NCBI RefSeq assembly: GCF_003148625.1
Contig: NZ_QGGO01000005.1
Location: forward strand, 42,010 to 106,009
Length of the DNA: 64,000 nucleotides
Direction of reading: 5' to 3'
Source: Arcicella aurantiaca
GTDB taxonomy: Bacteria > Bacteroidota > Bacteroidia > Cytophagales > Spirosomataceae
The notes beneath the pieces are model-generated. The model saw only the letters and a list, made by a program, of their open reading frames with translations, was not told where the DNA came from and ran no database searches. The translations under genes and the position numbers were made by a program. Below, one piece after another: positions 44,399-54,265 of the stretch (the first letter of the stretch is position 1; each line of letters begins with the position of its first letter).

Positions 44399-46153
44399 TT
44401 ACTTCAATCCTAAGTCTTCTTGAATTGAAGAAACTTTAGCTTTTAAACTTGCTAAAACAGTTTCAAAATCCTCTGGACGGGTCAATGGAGCATTAACTGA
44501 AACATAAAACTTAATTTTAGGTTCTGTTCCTGATGGACGTGCTGAAACTTTTGTTCCATCTGCTAATACCAATTGAATTACATTTGAAGACTCCATTCCT
44601 AATCCTTCTGGAATATTGGTTACAACTCCTGTTTTCAAGTCCTTTGAAGTCAAGTTGGTATAATCCAAAACAGTAACTGGCTCTGAACCCGCCACTGTTG
44701 CGGGAATATTGCTTCTTAAATTCGCCATCATTTGTTGAATTTCTTCTGCTCCTGCTTTTCCTTTTTTAGTCAATGAAATCAAACCTTCGTAATAGAATCC
44801 ATTTTCCATGTACATTTCTGTTAGGAAATCGAACAATGATTTACCGTTGTCTTTGGCATAAGCAGTTAATTCTGCAATCATAGCACATGAAGCCACCGCA
44901 TCTTTATCACGCACAGCATCCCCAATTAAATATCCGTAAGATTCTTCTCCACCACCAATAAATTGTTCTTTACCTTCTAATTCACGAATAACGGCAGCAA
45001 TATATTTAAAACCTGTAAGTGTATTATAACATTTAACACCCTGACTTTCACACATTTTATCAATGATATTGGTCGTCACAATGGTTTTTGCTACAAATTC
45101 TTTCCCTGTCAATTTCCCTGCTTTTTTCCAAGCACTTAATAAATAATAGATAATCAAACTTGCCATTTGGTTACCATTTAAAAGTACCCATTCTCCCGCA
45201 GGATTTTTCACGGCAGCTCCTACACGGTCGGCATCTGGGTCGGTAGCAATTACTAAATCTGCATCTAATTCTTTAGCTTGGTTCATGGCTAAAGTCATCG
45301 CTTCTGTTTCTTCTGGATTTGGATATACTACCGTTGGAAAATCCCCATTAGGTTCTGCTTGTGCTTGAACTACACTAACATTTTCAAAACCAAGTAATTG
45401 TAACGCTTTTGGCACAAGGGTAATACCTGTTCCGTGAATGGAAGAATAGACAATTTTTAAGTCTTGCTGGCGAGCAATTACGTCTGGATTGATAGAATTA
45501 TGCTCGATTGTTTTTAAATATTCAGCATCAACTTCTTCTCCAATCATCGTAATTAAATCAGGATTTCCTGTAAAATTAATTTCATCAACTGCTTGAATTT
45601 TAGTAACCTCTGCCACAATTCCTTTGTCGTGCGGAGCAACTACCTGCGAACCATCGTTCCAGTAAGCTTTATAACCGTTATACTCACGTGGGTTGTGCGA
45701 AGCAGTTACCACTAAACCACCTTGGCAACCCAAATGACGAATAGCAAATGATAGTTCTGGCGTTGGGCGTAATGCTTCAAATAAGAATACTTTTATACCA
45801 TTGGCAGAGAAAATATCTGCTGCTACACGAGCAAAATAAGGAGAATTATTACGTGAATCATGAGCGATTGCTACACTGATATTTCCATCAGGAATACTCA
45901 TTTTCAGATAATTAGCAAAACCTTGTGTTGCTCCTCCAACCGTATATTTATTCATACGATTACAGCCAACACCCATTTCACCACGCATTCCACCCGTTCC
46001 GAACTCAAGGTCTTTGTAGAACGAATCTGTCAATTCAGTTTCTTTATTACCATCTAAAAGTTCTTGGATTTTGGCTTTTGTATCAGCATCGTAATTACCT
46101 GAAAGCCATGAATTAATTTTTTGTTGGGTAAGAGCGTCTAAGCCTGTTGACAT
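44399..46153 (-). CDS. Phosphoglucomutase/phosphomannomutase-family enzyme
   Basis: A 584-residue alpha-D-phosphohexomutase. The catalytic phosphoserine is in VVTASHNPREYNGYK; the metal loop is DPDADRVG; the sugar loop GGGEESYGYL; and the phosphate-binding RPSGTEPKIKFY lies near the end. It moves phosphate between C1 and C6 of glucose or mannose. The length is that of the long PgcA/PGM2-like group of Bacteroidota and Firmicutes rather than of ManB (about 460). Confidence 0.92.
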   Translation of the reverse strand: MSTGLDALTQQKINSWLSGNYDADTKAKIQELLDGNKETELTDSFYKDLEFGTGGMRGEMGVGCNRMNKYTVGGATQGFANYLKMSIPDGNISVAIAHDSRNNSPYFARVAADIFSANGIKVFLFEALRPTPELSFAIRHLGCQGGLVVTASHNPREYNGYKAYWNDGSQVVAPHDKGIVAEVTKIQAVDEINFTGNPDLITMIGEEVDAEYLKTIEHNSINPDVIARQQDLKIVYSSIHGTGITLVPKALQLLGFENVSVVQAQAEPNGDFPTVVYPNPEETEAMTLAMNQAKELDADLVIATDPDADRVGAAVKNPAGEWVLLNGNQMASLIIYYLLSAWKKAGKLTGKEFVAKTIVTTNIIDKMCESQGVKCYNTLTGFKYIAAVIRELEGKEQFIGGGEESYGYLIGDAVRDKDAVASCAMIAELTAYAKDNGKSLFDFLTEMYMENGFYYEGLISLTKKGKAGAEEIQQMMANLRSNIPATVAGSEPVTVLDYTNLTSKDLKTGVVTNIPEGLGMESSNVIQLVLADGTKVSARPSGTEPKIKFYVSVNAPLTRPEDFETVLASLKAKVSSIQEDLGLK

Positions 46154-46198
46154 AATTATTATTAGTTAATTTGAAAGTCTGAGATTATTTCTACAAAG

Positions 46199-46206
46199 CA
46201 AAGATA
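46199..46206 (-). promoter_or_regulatory. Predicted -7 element of the phosphohexomutase gene
   Basis: On the minus strand TATCTTTG, about 46 bases upstream of the start. No TTG in the -33 region. Confidence 0.4.
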
Positions 46207-46297
46207 AAAATTATTTTCGGATTGGATAATGATACATAAATTTAGGGGCATTTAACTTTGGGCATTTTATATTAAGTAAGTACATTGACGATTTAAG

Positions 46298-46320
46298 AAC
46301 GGTTCGAACGGTTCGCCGTT
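46298..46320. repeat. REP-like palindrome
   Basis: AACGGTTCGAACGGTTCGCCGTT: inner CGAAC/GTTCG and outer AACGG/CCGTT arms, followed by ACAACTACAAC. The rest of the 506-base gap 46154-46659 is A/T-rich and shows no gene. Confidence 0.55.
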
Positions 46321-46659
46321 ACAACTACAACCTACAATTCCCATAATCCTGATTATCAATTATTTACAAAAAATAACAATAGTAATTCATTGTGTCTCAT
46401 TACTTATTCTCTAATAACTTGATTAATAATAAATTCCAACAAGAACCCCAACTTCTATTTAACCCCACTCCCAACTTAAAAATGTTCAACAGGGAAAATC
46501 TTGAATTTATATACATTTCCCCCCTTTGGTAACAAAAAGAACTAAAAACTTCATTGTAAATCATGTTTTTTAATCTATATTTATTTTTTGTATAATGACT
46601 CTAAACAGAGTTCGTATCAACATTCTGAGGTAATTTCTCTATTACAATCTAAAATTCTT

Positions 46660-49600
46660 ATGAAGAAAAACCGTACTATGTTACATTTAAAATGGTTAAG
46701 TCCATTCATAATTTGTTGGTTCTATCTTACAAATTATACTTATGCTCACACAAACCTTATCACAAATTATGCGTTAGAAATTACAGTTTCTGGAAAAGTC
46801 ACAGAAGCCAATAACGTCAATAGTGGAATTCCCGGAGCAACAGTAAGAGAAAAAGGGACAAAAAATGGCGTATCTGCCAATCTAAATGGTGAATATACCA
46901 TCAAAGTAAAAGAGGGTGCTATCCTCATTTTTTCAGCTATTGGTTATAACTCGAAAGAGGTTGTTGTGAATAAACAGGCAAAAATTAATGTAAGTTTAGA
47001 AACGGACAATCAAGCTCTTGATGAAGTTATTGTGACGGGGTATCAAAAAATTGACCGAGCCAATTTTACGGGTGCGGCAGTTAAATTAAAGACAGATGAT
47101 ATAAAACTGGCAGGTACTATTGATATTGGACGTATGCTTGAAGGACGTGCTTCAGGTGTTTCAGTTCAAAATGTGTCGGGGTCATTTGGAGCTGCTCCTA
47201 AAATCAGAGTAAGAGGGGCAACTTCTATCACTGGTGAAAATAAACCTCTTTGGGTTATTGATGGCGTTGTATTAGAGGATGTTGTCAATATTTCAAATGA
47301 TGACCTTTCTTCAGGTAATGCCAATACACTTTTGGGTTCGGCGGTTGCAGGATTAAACTCTGATGATATTGAGAGTTTTCAAATCCTGAAAGATGCCTCT
47401 GCAACCGCACTATATGGAGCAAGAGCGATGAATGGGGTTGTGGTTATTACAACTAAAAAAGGGCGTGTCCAACCTACGACCATCAACTATTCAAGCAATT
47501 TTTCAGTAACACTTCGTCCTTCTTATGATAGCTATAACATCATGAATTCAAATGAACAAATGGGTGTTTATGCAGAATTAGAAAGAAAAGGTTGGCTAAC
47601 ATACAGTGACGTTTCTCGTAGAGCAAATTCAGGTATTTATGGCAAAATGTACGACCTTATCAGTAGTTATGATGCTACCACCAAAAAATTTGGTTTGGAA
47701 AATACACCAGAAGCAAAATCTAATTTCTTACAAAGATATGCCTCTGTTAATACTGACTGGTTTAAAATATTATTCCGTAATTCTTTAACCCAAGAACATT
47801 CTCTTAGCATTAATTCTGGCTCTGAAGCTGCTCAGTATTATTTCTCTACTTCTGTTTATGATGACAGTGGTTGGTCAATTGCTGATAAAGTAAGACGTTA
47901 CACTGCTACCATGAGAGCTAATTTTAATTTAAGTAAAAAACTTTCTTTAGGGTTTATAACAGTAGGTTCTATTAGAGAACAAAAAGCTCCGGGTTCACAG
48001 GATAGAGTGAACAATGCTTATCAAGGAAAATATGACCGTGATTTTGACATCAATCCTTTCAGCTATGCCCTCAATACCAGTAGAGCTTTAACTGCTTATG
48101 ATGAAAATGGCAATTTAGAGTATTTTAAAAGAGATTTTGCTCCGTTTAATATCATTCAAGAATCTGCTACAAATTATCTGGATTTGAGCCAATTAGACCT
48201 AAAGTTACAATTAGAAACACAATATAAGTTTAATAAAAATCTTACTTACAATGTGTTAGGTACAATGCGTTATGTAAACTCAACCAGAGAAAATAAAACC
48301 TACGAAACTTCTAACCAAGCGAATGCCTATCGTGCAGCAGAGAGTAGTACGGTTAGAGAAGCAAACAAATATCTTTACAGAGACCCCGATAACCCTGAGG
48401 CTGAACCAGTAGTCGTTTTGCCACAAGGAGGTATTTATAAAAGAAATGAAGACAAATTGGTTAATTATTATGCCAGACATCAACTAAACTGGAGCAAAAC
48501 TTTTGATGAAATTCACTCTGTCAATGTATTACTTGGACAAGAAATCAAATTTGCCAACCGTGAGGAAGCTTTTTTCAATGGTTTTGGATACCAATTCGAC
48601 AAAGGGGGTATTCCTTTTACTGATTATAGAATTATCAAACAGGGTTTAGATTATAACTTCAATTATTATGGTTTAGAAAATAAAAGAGACCGTTATGTCG
48701 CCTTTTTCTCAAACGCAAGTTATGCTTACAAGAATAAGTATATTTTTAATGGTACAGCTCGTATAGATGGTTCGAACCAACTGGGACGTTCTGCCTCTGC
48801 ACGTTATTTACCAACTTGGAATATCAGTGGTTCTTGGAATGCTAAAGAAGAAGATTTCTTAAAAGACAATGACTTGATTAGCAGATTGTCATTGAGAGGT
48901 ACTTACGGACTAACAGCAAGTATGGGAAAAGTAAAAAACTCTACGGCTATCTTCAAAAATCAATTAACAACCAGACCTTATTTGTCTGAAAAAGAATCTC
49001 GTATATACATTGAAAGTTTAGAAAATTCAGAATTAACTTGGGAAAAACAATATGAAACCAATATTGGATTTGATTTAGGTTTATTCAATAATAGAATTAA
49101 TTTGATTGTTGATGCGTATCAAAGAAAAGGCTTTGACCTTATTGGTAGAATTAAAACCTCAGGTGTGGGTGGGCAATTATTCAAAGATGCAAACTATGCC
49201 GATATGAAATCTCGAGGAATTGACATTGGTTTATCCGCCACAGTACTCAATTATAAAGACTTCCAATGGAAAACCAACCTTAATTATGCCATTAATCAGT
49301 CTGAGATAACCAATCTAAAAAGCCTTCCTTTAATATATGACCTTACCAAACAAGAAGGCGGAGCTCAACAAGGCTATCCTGTAAGAAGTATTTTCTCTTT
49401 AGATTTTAAAGGACTGAACAGTAACGGAATTCCAACATTTGTTAATGAAAAGGGAGAGGTTTCTACGATTGTTGATATTCAAAGCCAAGAAACAAAATAT
49501 CTAAAATATGAAGGTTCACTTGACCCTACAATGTTTGGAGGTTTTTCTAATAGCTTTAAATATAAAAATTGGGATTTTAACGTATTTGTTTCGTTTCAAG

Positions 49601-50040
49601 GAGGAAATAAAATCAGACTTGATTCTAAGTTTTCAGAGGCTTACTCAGACTTAGTAGCTTCTCCAAAAGAGTTTTCAAACAGATGGGTTTTACCGGGAGA
49701 CGAAGCTAAAACAAATATCCCTGCTATCATGGATGCAAGAATTGCATCATTATTAACTGGAGGTGAATATCCATTAACCAATTATAATCTATCCTCGGCA
49801 AGAGTTGTTAATGGCGACTTCGTAAGATTGAAAAACCTATCATTGGGTTATACCTTACCACTTGCTTGGGCAACAAAAATTGGATTTAAAGGACTATCGG
49901 CAAAGATTTCTGCAACCAATATCATGCTGTTATACTCTGATAAAAGATTGTTAGGACAAGACCCAGAATTCTTTGGTTCTGGAGGAGTGGCATTGCCTGT
50001 ACCTAAGCAAGTATCTTTCTCTTTGAAAGCAACACTTTAG
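46660..50040 (+). CDS. SusC/RagA-family TonB-dependent outer-membrane transporter
   Basis: 1126 residues from the ATG at 46660 (MKKNRTMLHLKWLSPFIICW); the frame stays open 24 codons upstream to a TTG that lacks a signal sequence. After the signal peptide a carboxypeptidase-D regulatory-like domain (about 40-115: SGKVTEANN..GIPGATVREKG) leads to the TonB box region LDEVIVTGYQ, the plug (GATSITGENKPLWVIDGV..ATALYGARAMNGVVVITTKKG), and a 22-strand barrel ending in SFSLKATL. It imports a SusD-delivered substrate; the neighbours suggest peptides. Confidence 0.95.
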   Translation: MKKNRTMLHLKWLSPFIICWFYLTNYTYAHTNLITNYALEITVSGKVTEANNVNSGIPGATVREKGTKNGVSANLNGEYTIKVKEGAILIFSAIGYNSKEVVVNKQAKINVSLETDNQALDEVIVTGYQKIDRANFTGAAVKLKTDDIKLAGTIDIGRMLEGRASGVSVQNVSGSFGAAPKIRVRGATSITGENKPLWVIDGVVLEDVVNISNDDLSSGNANTLLGSAVAGLNSDDIESFQILKDASATALYGARAMNGVVVITTKKGRVQPTTINYSSNFSVTLRPSYDSYNIMNSNEQMGVYAELERKGWLTYSDVSRRANSGIYGKMYDLISSYDATTKKFGLENTPEAKSNFLQRYASVNTDWFKILFRNSLTQEHSLSINSGSEAAQYYFSTSVYDDSGWSIADKVRRYTATMRANFNLSKKLSLGFITVGSIREQKAPGSQDRVNNAYQGKYDRDFDINPFSYALNTSRALTAYDENGNLEYFKRDFAPFNIIQESATNYLDLSQLDLKLQLETQYKFNKNLTYNVLGTMRYVNSTRENKTYETSNQANAYRAAESSTVREANKYLYRDPDNPEAEPVVVLPQGGIYKRNEDKLVNYYARHQLNWSKTFDEIHSVNVLLGQEIKFANREEAFFNGFGYQFDKGGIPFTDYRIIKQGLDYNFNYYGLENKRDRYVAFFSNASYAYKNKYIFNGTARIDGSNQLGRSASARYLPTWNISGSWNAKEEDFLKDNDLISRLSLRGTYGLTASMGKVKNSTAIFKNQLTTRPYLSEKESRIYIESLENSELTWEKQYETNIGFDLGLFNNRINLIVDAYQRKGFDLIGRIKTSGVGGQLFKDANYADMKSRGIDIGLSATVLNYKDFQWKTNLNYAINQSEITNLKSLPLIYDLTKQEGGAQQGYPVRSIFSLDFKGLNSNGIPTFVNEKGEVSTIVDIQSQETKYLKYEGSLDPTMFGGFSNSFKYKNWDFNVFVSFQGGNKIRLDSKFSEAYSDLVASPKEFSNRWVLPGDEAKTNIPAIMDARIASLLTGGEYPLTNYNLSSARVVNGDFVRLKNLSLGYTLPLAWATKIGFKGLSAKISATNIMLLYSDKRLLGQDPEFFGSGGVALPVPKQVSFSLKATL

Positions 50041-50131
50041 TCACAACCTTTTTTCAAAGTATCTAAATTTTGTGTATTGAGAAATCCGTTTTTAGATACA
50101 TGAATCTATTAATTTTAAAAAATAACATAAC

Positions 50132-51583
50132 ATGAAGAAATTCATTCTATATATAAGTACACTATGCCTGATAACATTATCTGGCTGTGATAATTATCTG
50201 GATACCATTCCTGATAATAGAACTGACATTAATACGCCCGAAAAAATATCTGAATTATTGGTTGGTGCATACCCATCGGGAAGTTATCACGCTTTTTGCG
50301 AAATCATGTCGGATAATATTGAGGATAATTATAACAACTCAACTCCAAACCAAATCTATTCAAAACCCTATTTTTGGGACGATGTTTTACAGCTTGATGA
50401 AGACTCTCCACAGTTTTACTGGAAATCTTGTTATACTGCCATTGCAGCAGCCAATCAAGCTTTAGAATCAATCAAAGCCTTGGGAGGTACGCCCAATCTT
50501 AATCCCCAAAAAGGAGAAGCTTTAGTGGCAAGAGCTTATGCACATTTTATGCTTGTCAATTTATTTTCTAAATTTTATGACCCAAGCACTCCTAATTCAG
50601 ACTTGGGCATTCCGTATGTTACTGAAACAGAGAAAGTCGTTCTCAAAAAATATGACCGTAAAACAGTTGCTTACGTATATGAAATGATTGAAAAAGATTT
50701 GTTGGAAGGTTTACCTTTAATCAGCGACCAAGTTTATAAAGTGCCTGCCTATCACTTTACTCAAAACGCTGCCAATGCTTTTGCTTCACGTTTTTATTTG
50801 TATAAAAAAGACTATAATAAAGTCATTGAATATGCTTCAAAAGTGGCAGGAACAAATGGGTTTAGTAGTAATTTAAGAAATTGGAACACCAATTATTCTA
50901 CTAAAAGCTTTACCATTATTAGAACAGAATACAGCCAAGCTACTGAAAAAGCAAACCTGTTATTAGCAGAAACAAGTTCATATTGGGGAAGATATTGGGC
51001 GGCATCTATAAGATACGGACTCAACATTAATACAGCTCGTAGTTTATATTTTGGAGCAAATCCAGCGGGTGGCTCTTTTGCATATTCTCTTTTCGGGAGT
51101 GATAATGGCGTATATCTCCCTAAATACAATGAATATTTTGTACGTATAAACTCAAGTGCAAATATTGGTAATGGCTTTAACATGAACCCTTTATTTACAA
51201 CAGAAGAAGTACTTTTTAATAGAGCTGAAGCCTATTTGTATAAAAATGATGTAACAAATTGCTTAGCAGATTTGAATACATTTTTAAGCCTAAGAATAGC
51301 CAATTATAGCCCTGCTTCCCACACGCTGACGGTAGCAAAAAACAATGCTTATTATGGCACAACTAATACATCGGGGGCATTGTTACAAACTATTATTGAT
51401 TATAGAAGAAGAGAATTCATGCACGAAGGAATGCGTTGGTTTGACTTATTGCGTTATAAAATTCCAGTAACTCATTATAATATTGATGGTACAAGCCAAA
51501 CGTTAACGGCTACTGATAAAAGACGAGTTCTGCAAATTCCACAAGAAGCCTCTCTATCAGGAATGGCTCTAAATCCGAGATAG
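50132..51583 (+). CDS. SusD/RagB-family surface lipoprotein
   Basis: A 483-residue lipoprotein with the acylated Cys in TLSGCDNYLDT. The TPR-like helical body has YTAIAAANQALESI, GEALVARAYAHFMLVNLFSKFY, and the C-terminal RRREFMHEGMRWFDLLRYKIPV, a SusD hallmark. It sits as a lid over the SusC channel encoded 91 bases upstream. Confidence 0.95.
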   Translation: MKKFILYISTLCLITLSGCDNYLDTIPDNRTDINTPEKISELLVGAYPSGSYHAFCEIMSDNIEDNYNNSTPNQIYSKPYFWDDVLQLDEDSPQFYWKSCYTAIAAANQALESIKALGGTPNLNPQKGEALVARAYAHFMLVNLFSKFYDPSTPNSDLGIPYVTETEKVVLKKYDRKTVAYVYEMIEKDLLEGLPLISDQVYKVPAYHFTQNAANAFASRFYLYKKDYNKVIEYASKVAGTNGFSSNLRNWNTNYSTKSFTIIRTEYSQATEKANLLLAETSSYWGRYWAASIRYGLNINTARSLYFGANPAGGSFAYSLFGSDNGVYLPKYNEYFVRINSSANIGNGFNMNPLFTTEEVLFNRAEAYLYKNDVTNCLADLNTFLSLRIANYSPASHTLTVAKNNAYYGTTNTSGALLQTIIDYRRREFMHEGMRWFDLLRYKIPVTHYNIDGTSQTLTATDKRRVLQIPQEASLSGMALNPR

Positions 51584-51659
51584 TAAATGATTCAAAGTAT
51601 TGAGTTCATAAAAACTTTTCGTGTTTTATTATTTATCAGTAATTAACAAGATACAAAAA

Positions 51660-52520
51660 ATGAAAAAGACATTTATTAATATATCACTGTTTGCTCTTAT
51701 CATGAGCATACTATGTGCTTGTAATAGTACAGTAGAAGATTTGAGTCCTAAAGTTGATGGATTGGGCGGAGATGTTTACACCAAACAACCCCTTGATAAT
51801 TGGATAGAACAAACCTTTACAAAACCTTATAATATTGAAGTTAAATACCGTTGGGACCCTTACGAAGTACCTCTTGACAAAACGTTAGTACCACCACTTG
51901 TGGCAAAAGTTCAACCTACGATGGAAGCTGTAAAGGCAATCTGGATTGACCCTTATGAACAAGAAGCAGGTTCTGACTTTATTAAGAAGTTTTGTCCCAA
52001 ACAATATGTATTGGTAGGCAGTGCCAATTGGAATACTAACGGAACAATTGTTTTAGGAACGGCAGAAGGCGGAAGAAAGGTTGTTTTATATGTAATTAAT
52101 GACTTCGACAAAAAGAACGTAGAGGGCGTAAAGCAAATGTTACATACTATCCACCATGAATTTGGTCATATTTTACATCAAAATATTTTGTATCCATTAA
52201 GTTTCAAACAAATCACACCGGGTAGCTATACCTCAAATTGGTACAATGTATCTGACTCAGAGGCATTAGCCGCAGGCTATATCACTCCATACTCAATGAA
52301 TGGCCCTGACGAAGATTTTGTTGAAATATTATCTACAATGTTGGTTGAAGGCAAAACAGGTTTTGATGCTTTAGTAAACTCAAGTACAACCACAGCAGGC
52401 AAAGCAGCAATTCGTCAGAAAGAGCAAATTGTGGTAGATTATTTGAAAAAATCCTATAACATTGATTTTAAAAGTTTACAGACTCGTACACAAACGGCTA
52501 TTATCAACTTTACAAAATGA
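51660..52520 (+). CDS. Lipoprotein zinc metallopeptidase (SusD-locus type)
   Basis: 286 residues from the ATG at 51660 (MKKTFINISLFALIMSILCAC), giving a lipoprotein signal with the Cys about residue 21; an earlier ATG lacks it. The zinc site is H-H-E-F-G-H-I-L-H-Q (about 164-173). It matches the 'putative zinc-binding metallopeptidase' family usually found next to SusCD pairs in Bacteroidota. Likely surface-exposed, trimming proteins before uptake. Confidence 0.88.
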   Translation: MKKTFINISLFALIMSILCACNSTVEDLSPKVDGLGGDVYTKQPLDNWIEQTFTKPYNIEVKYRWDPYEVPLDKTLVPPLVAKVQPTMEAVKAIWIDPYEQEAGSDFIKKFCPKQYVLVGSANWNTNGTIVLGTAEGGRKVVLYVINDFDKKNVEGVKQMLHTIHHEFGHILHQNILYPLSFKQITPGSYTSNWYNVSDSEALAAGYITPYSMNGPDEDFVEILSTMLVEGKTGFDALVNSSTTTAGKAAIRQKEQIVVDYLKKSYNIDFKSLQTRTQTAIINFTK

Positions 52521-52607
52521 TTTCATCAAGCGACTGGTTTTTAGTAATGGGAAAAGAAATACTATACTCTTCTATCACTAATAACGATTCGCCTAATTCA
52601 TACTATC

Positions 52608-53972
52608 ATGAAAAAATTTCTTATATATTCAATACTCTTTCAATTGGTATTTTTTGCTTGCAAAAAATCTGAAATTGACCCAATATTTGAAGAGTCAAGT
52701 AACAAAAGGGTTACGACGCAAATAGAAGCCTATAAAAAACAATTGATAAGTTCTGAATACGGTTGGAAAGGACTTTATTACCCCAACGGAGCAAAAGACG
52801 GAGGATATAGTTTTTTCTTAAAATTTGATGCCAATGGCAATGTTTCGATGTATTCAGACATTGATGGTTTCTATTATTTTACCAATGGCTATGATAAAGC
52901 ATTTACCACAACGTATCAGATAAAAGCATTACAAAAACCAACATTGGTATTCGATTCTTATTCTTATTTGCATGAACTTGTCAATCCAGATTATAACGGA
53001 GGAACAGGGCAACTCGCAGATTTAGAATTGGCTATTTCCTCATCAACAGATGCTCAAATCAATTTGGTAGGCAATGTCCACCAAACTGAAATGGTTTTAA
53101 CCAAAATAACCAAAACCGAATCTGAAAGTTTAGCAAAAGGAGGTTTAGCTTCTGTCTTTAACAATACTTATGATTATGCTAATACAGGAAAATTTTTAAC
53201 GTTGGTTTTCCCTACTGGTGAAAAGTCAGATTTATTGATAAATATGTCTGCCAAACAGTTGGGACTTTTCTATATCAATAAAAGTGGAGAAGTGGACGTC
53301 GCTTATTCTGCATTTAGTGTCACTACTACGGGAATTCAGTTAAAAGATGCCATTTCATTATATGGCATTAAATTTCAAGAATTATTCTGGGACGATGCCA
53401 AGAAACTTTATTACATCAATGTAAATAATACCAGAATCAATATTACAGGAACATCTAAACCTGCTTTACCTTTTTATTATGCTCTCGGAAATTTATTTGT
53501 AGGTTTCAATATGAATCCAAACATTCCAACACAAACAGTTGAGTATAAAGCATTATATGAAAAAATAAAAGCAAATGTTATTAGTTTATCTACTGCTGCT
53601 CCTGTGCGAGTAATCGGAAATGTATTTTTGGAATATCTACCAGACGACGGGGTATTTGCTCTTGTTGTATCATATACCAGAACAAACCCTGATGGAACAT
53701 TGGTTTTTAATGGTGCTGGTGTTTTGTACTACCAACCAAGTCTTGATAGTAAGGGAAATATCAAATTTACACGCCTTTCTACTACGGCAACGCTAAGTGG
53801 TGGCACATTAAGCAGTGGAATTAGTGGAATTGTTAGTGCAGGTATAAAACCTTTAACAGATGTTTTAGAAGGAAATACATTTCTTTGGGACTATGACCCA
53901 ACTGCTGAGAGAACGGCAGTTCTAAAAAGTAATGGCCCTCAAAATATTTCTATTAAAGGTCTTTTATACTAA
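52608..53972 (+). CDS. DUF4302 lipoprotein
   Basis: A 454-residue protein with a lipobox (VFFAC near residue 18) and the DUF4302 opening QIEAYKKQLISSEYGWKGLYYPNGAKDGGYSFF. The family is found almost only in SusCD loci with a metallopeptidase. Function unknown; a surface binding protein for the locus substrate is likely. It lies 87 bases after the metallopeptidase gene. Confidence 0.85.
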   Translation: MKKFLIYSILFQLVFFACKKSEIDPIFEESSNKRVTTQIEAYKKQLISSEYGWKGLYYPNGAKDGGYSFFLKFDANGNVSMYSDIDGFYYFTNGYDKAFTTTYQIKALQKPTLVFDSYSYLHELVNPDYNGGTGQLADLELAISSSTDAQINLVGNVHQTEMVLTKITKTESESLAKGGLASVFNNTYDYANTGKFLTLVFPTGEKSDLLINMSAKQLGLFYINKSGEVDVAYSAFSVTTTGIQLKDAISLYGIKFQELFWDDAKKLYYINVNNTRINITGTSKPALPFYYALGNLFVGFNMNPNIPTQTVEYKALYEKIKANVISLSTAAPVRVIGNVFLEYLPDDGVFALVVSYTRTNPDGTLVFNGAGVLYYQPSLDSKGNIKFTRLSTTATLSGGTLSSGISGIVSAGIKPLTDVLEGNTFLWDYDPTAERTAVLKSNGPQNISIKGLLY

Positions 53973-53994
53973 TTGACTTTGATAGTAATTATCC

Positions 53995-54031
53995 AAAGCC
54001 TTTCTTATAACCCATAAGAAAGGCTTTTTTA
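53995..54031 (+). terminator. Terminator after the DUF4302 gene
   Basis: A perfect 14-bp stem (AAAGCCTTTCTTAT with ATAAGAAAGGCTTT) with loop AACCC and six Ts. It ends the susCD operon, so the next gene has its own promoter in the rest of the gap (54032-54265). Confidence 0.88.
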
Positions 54032-54265
54032 TTTTGTAATTCACTCAATTCTTCAACATCTACTTTAAGAATTTATCCTGAGAATTTTACTTTGCACGAT
54101 ATTTGAGTTTGAATTGATACCTACATAATTTATCACAATTCAAGTTTTATTTTATCGTTTAAAATAATCAAGGCAACGAATTATAAACAAGGACTGTCTT
54201 GATTTAACAACGAATAAACCATTTCATCTAACAACTACAAAAATTAATTTTTATTTATACTTTCC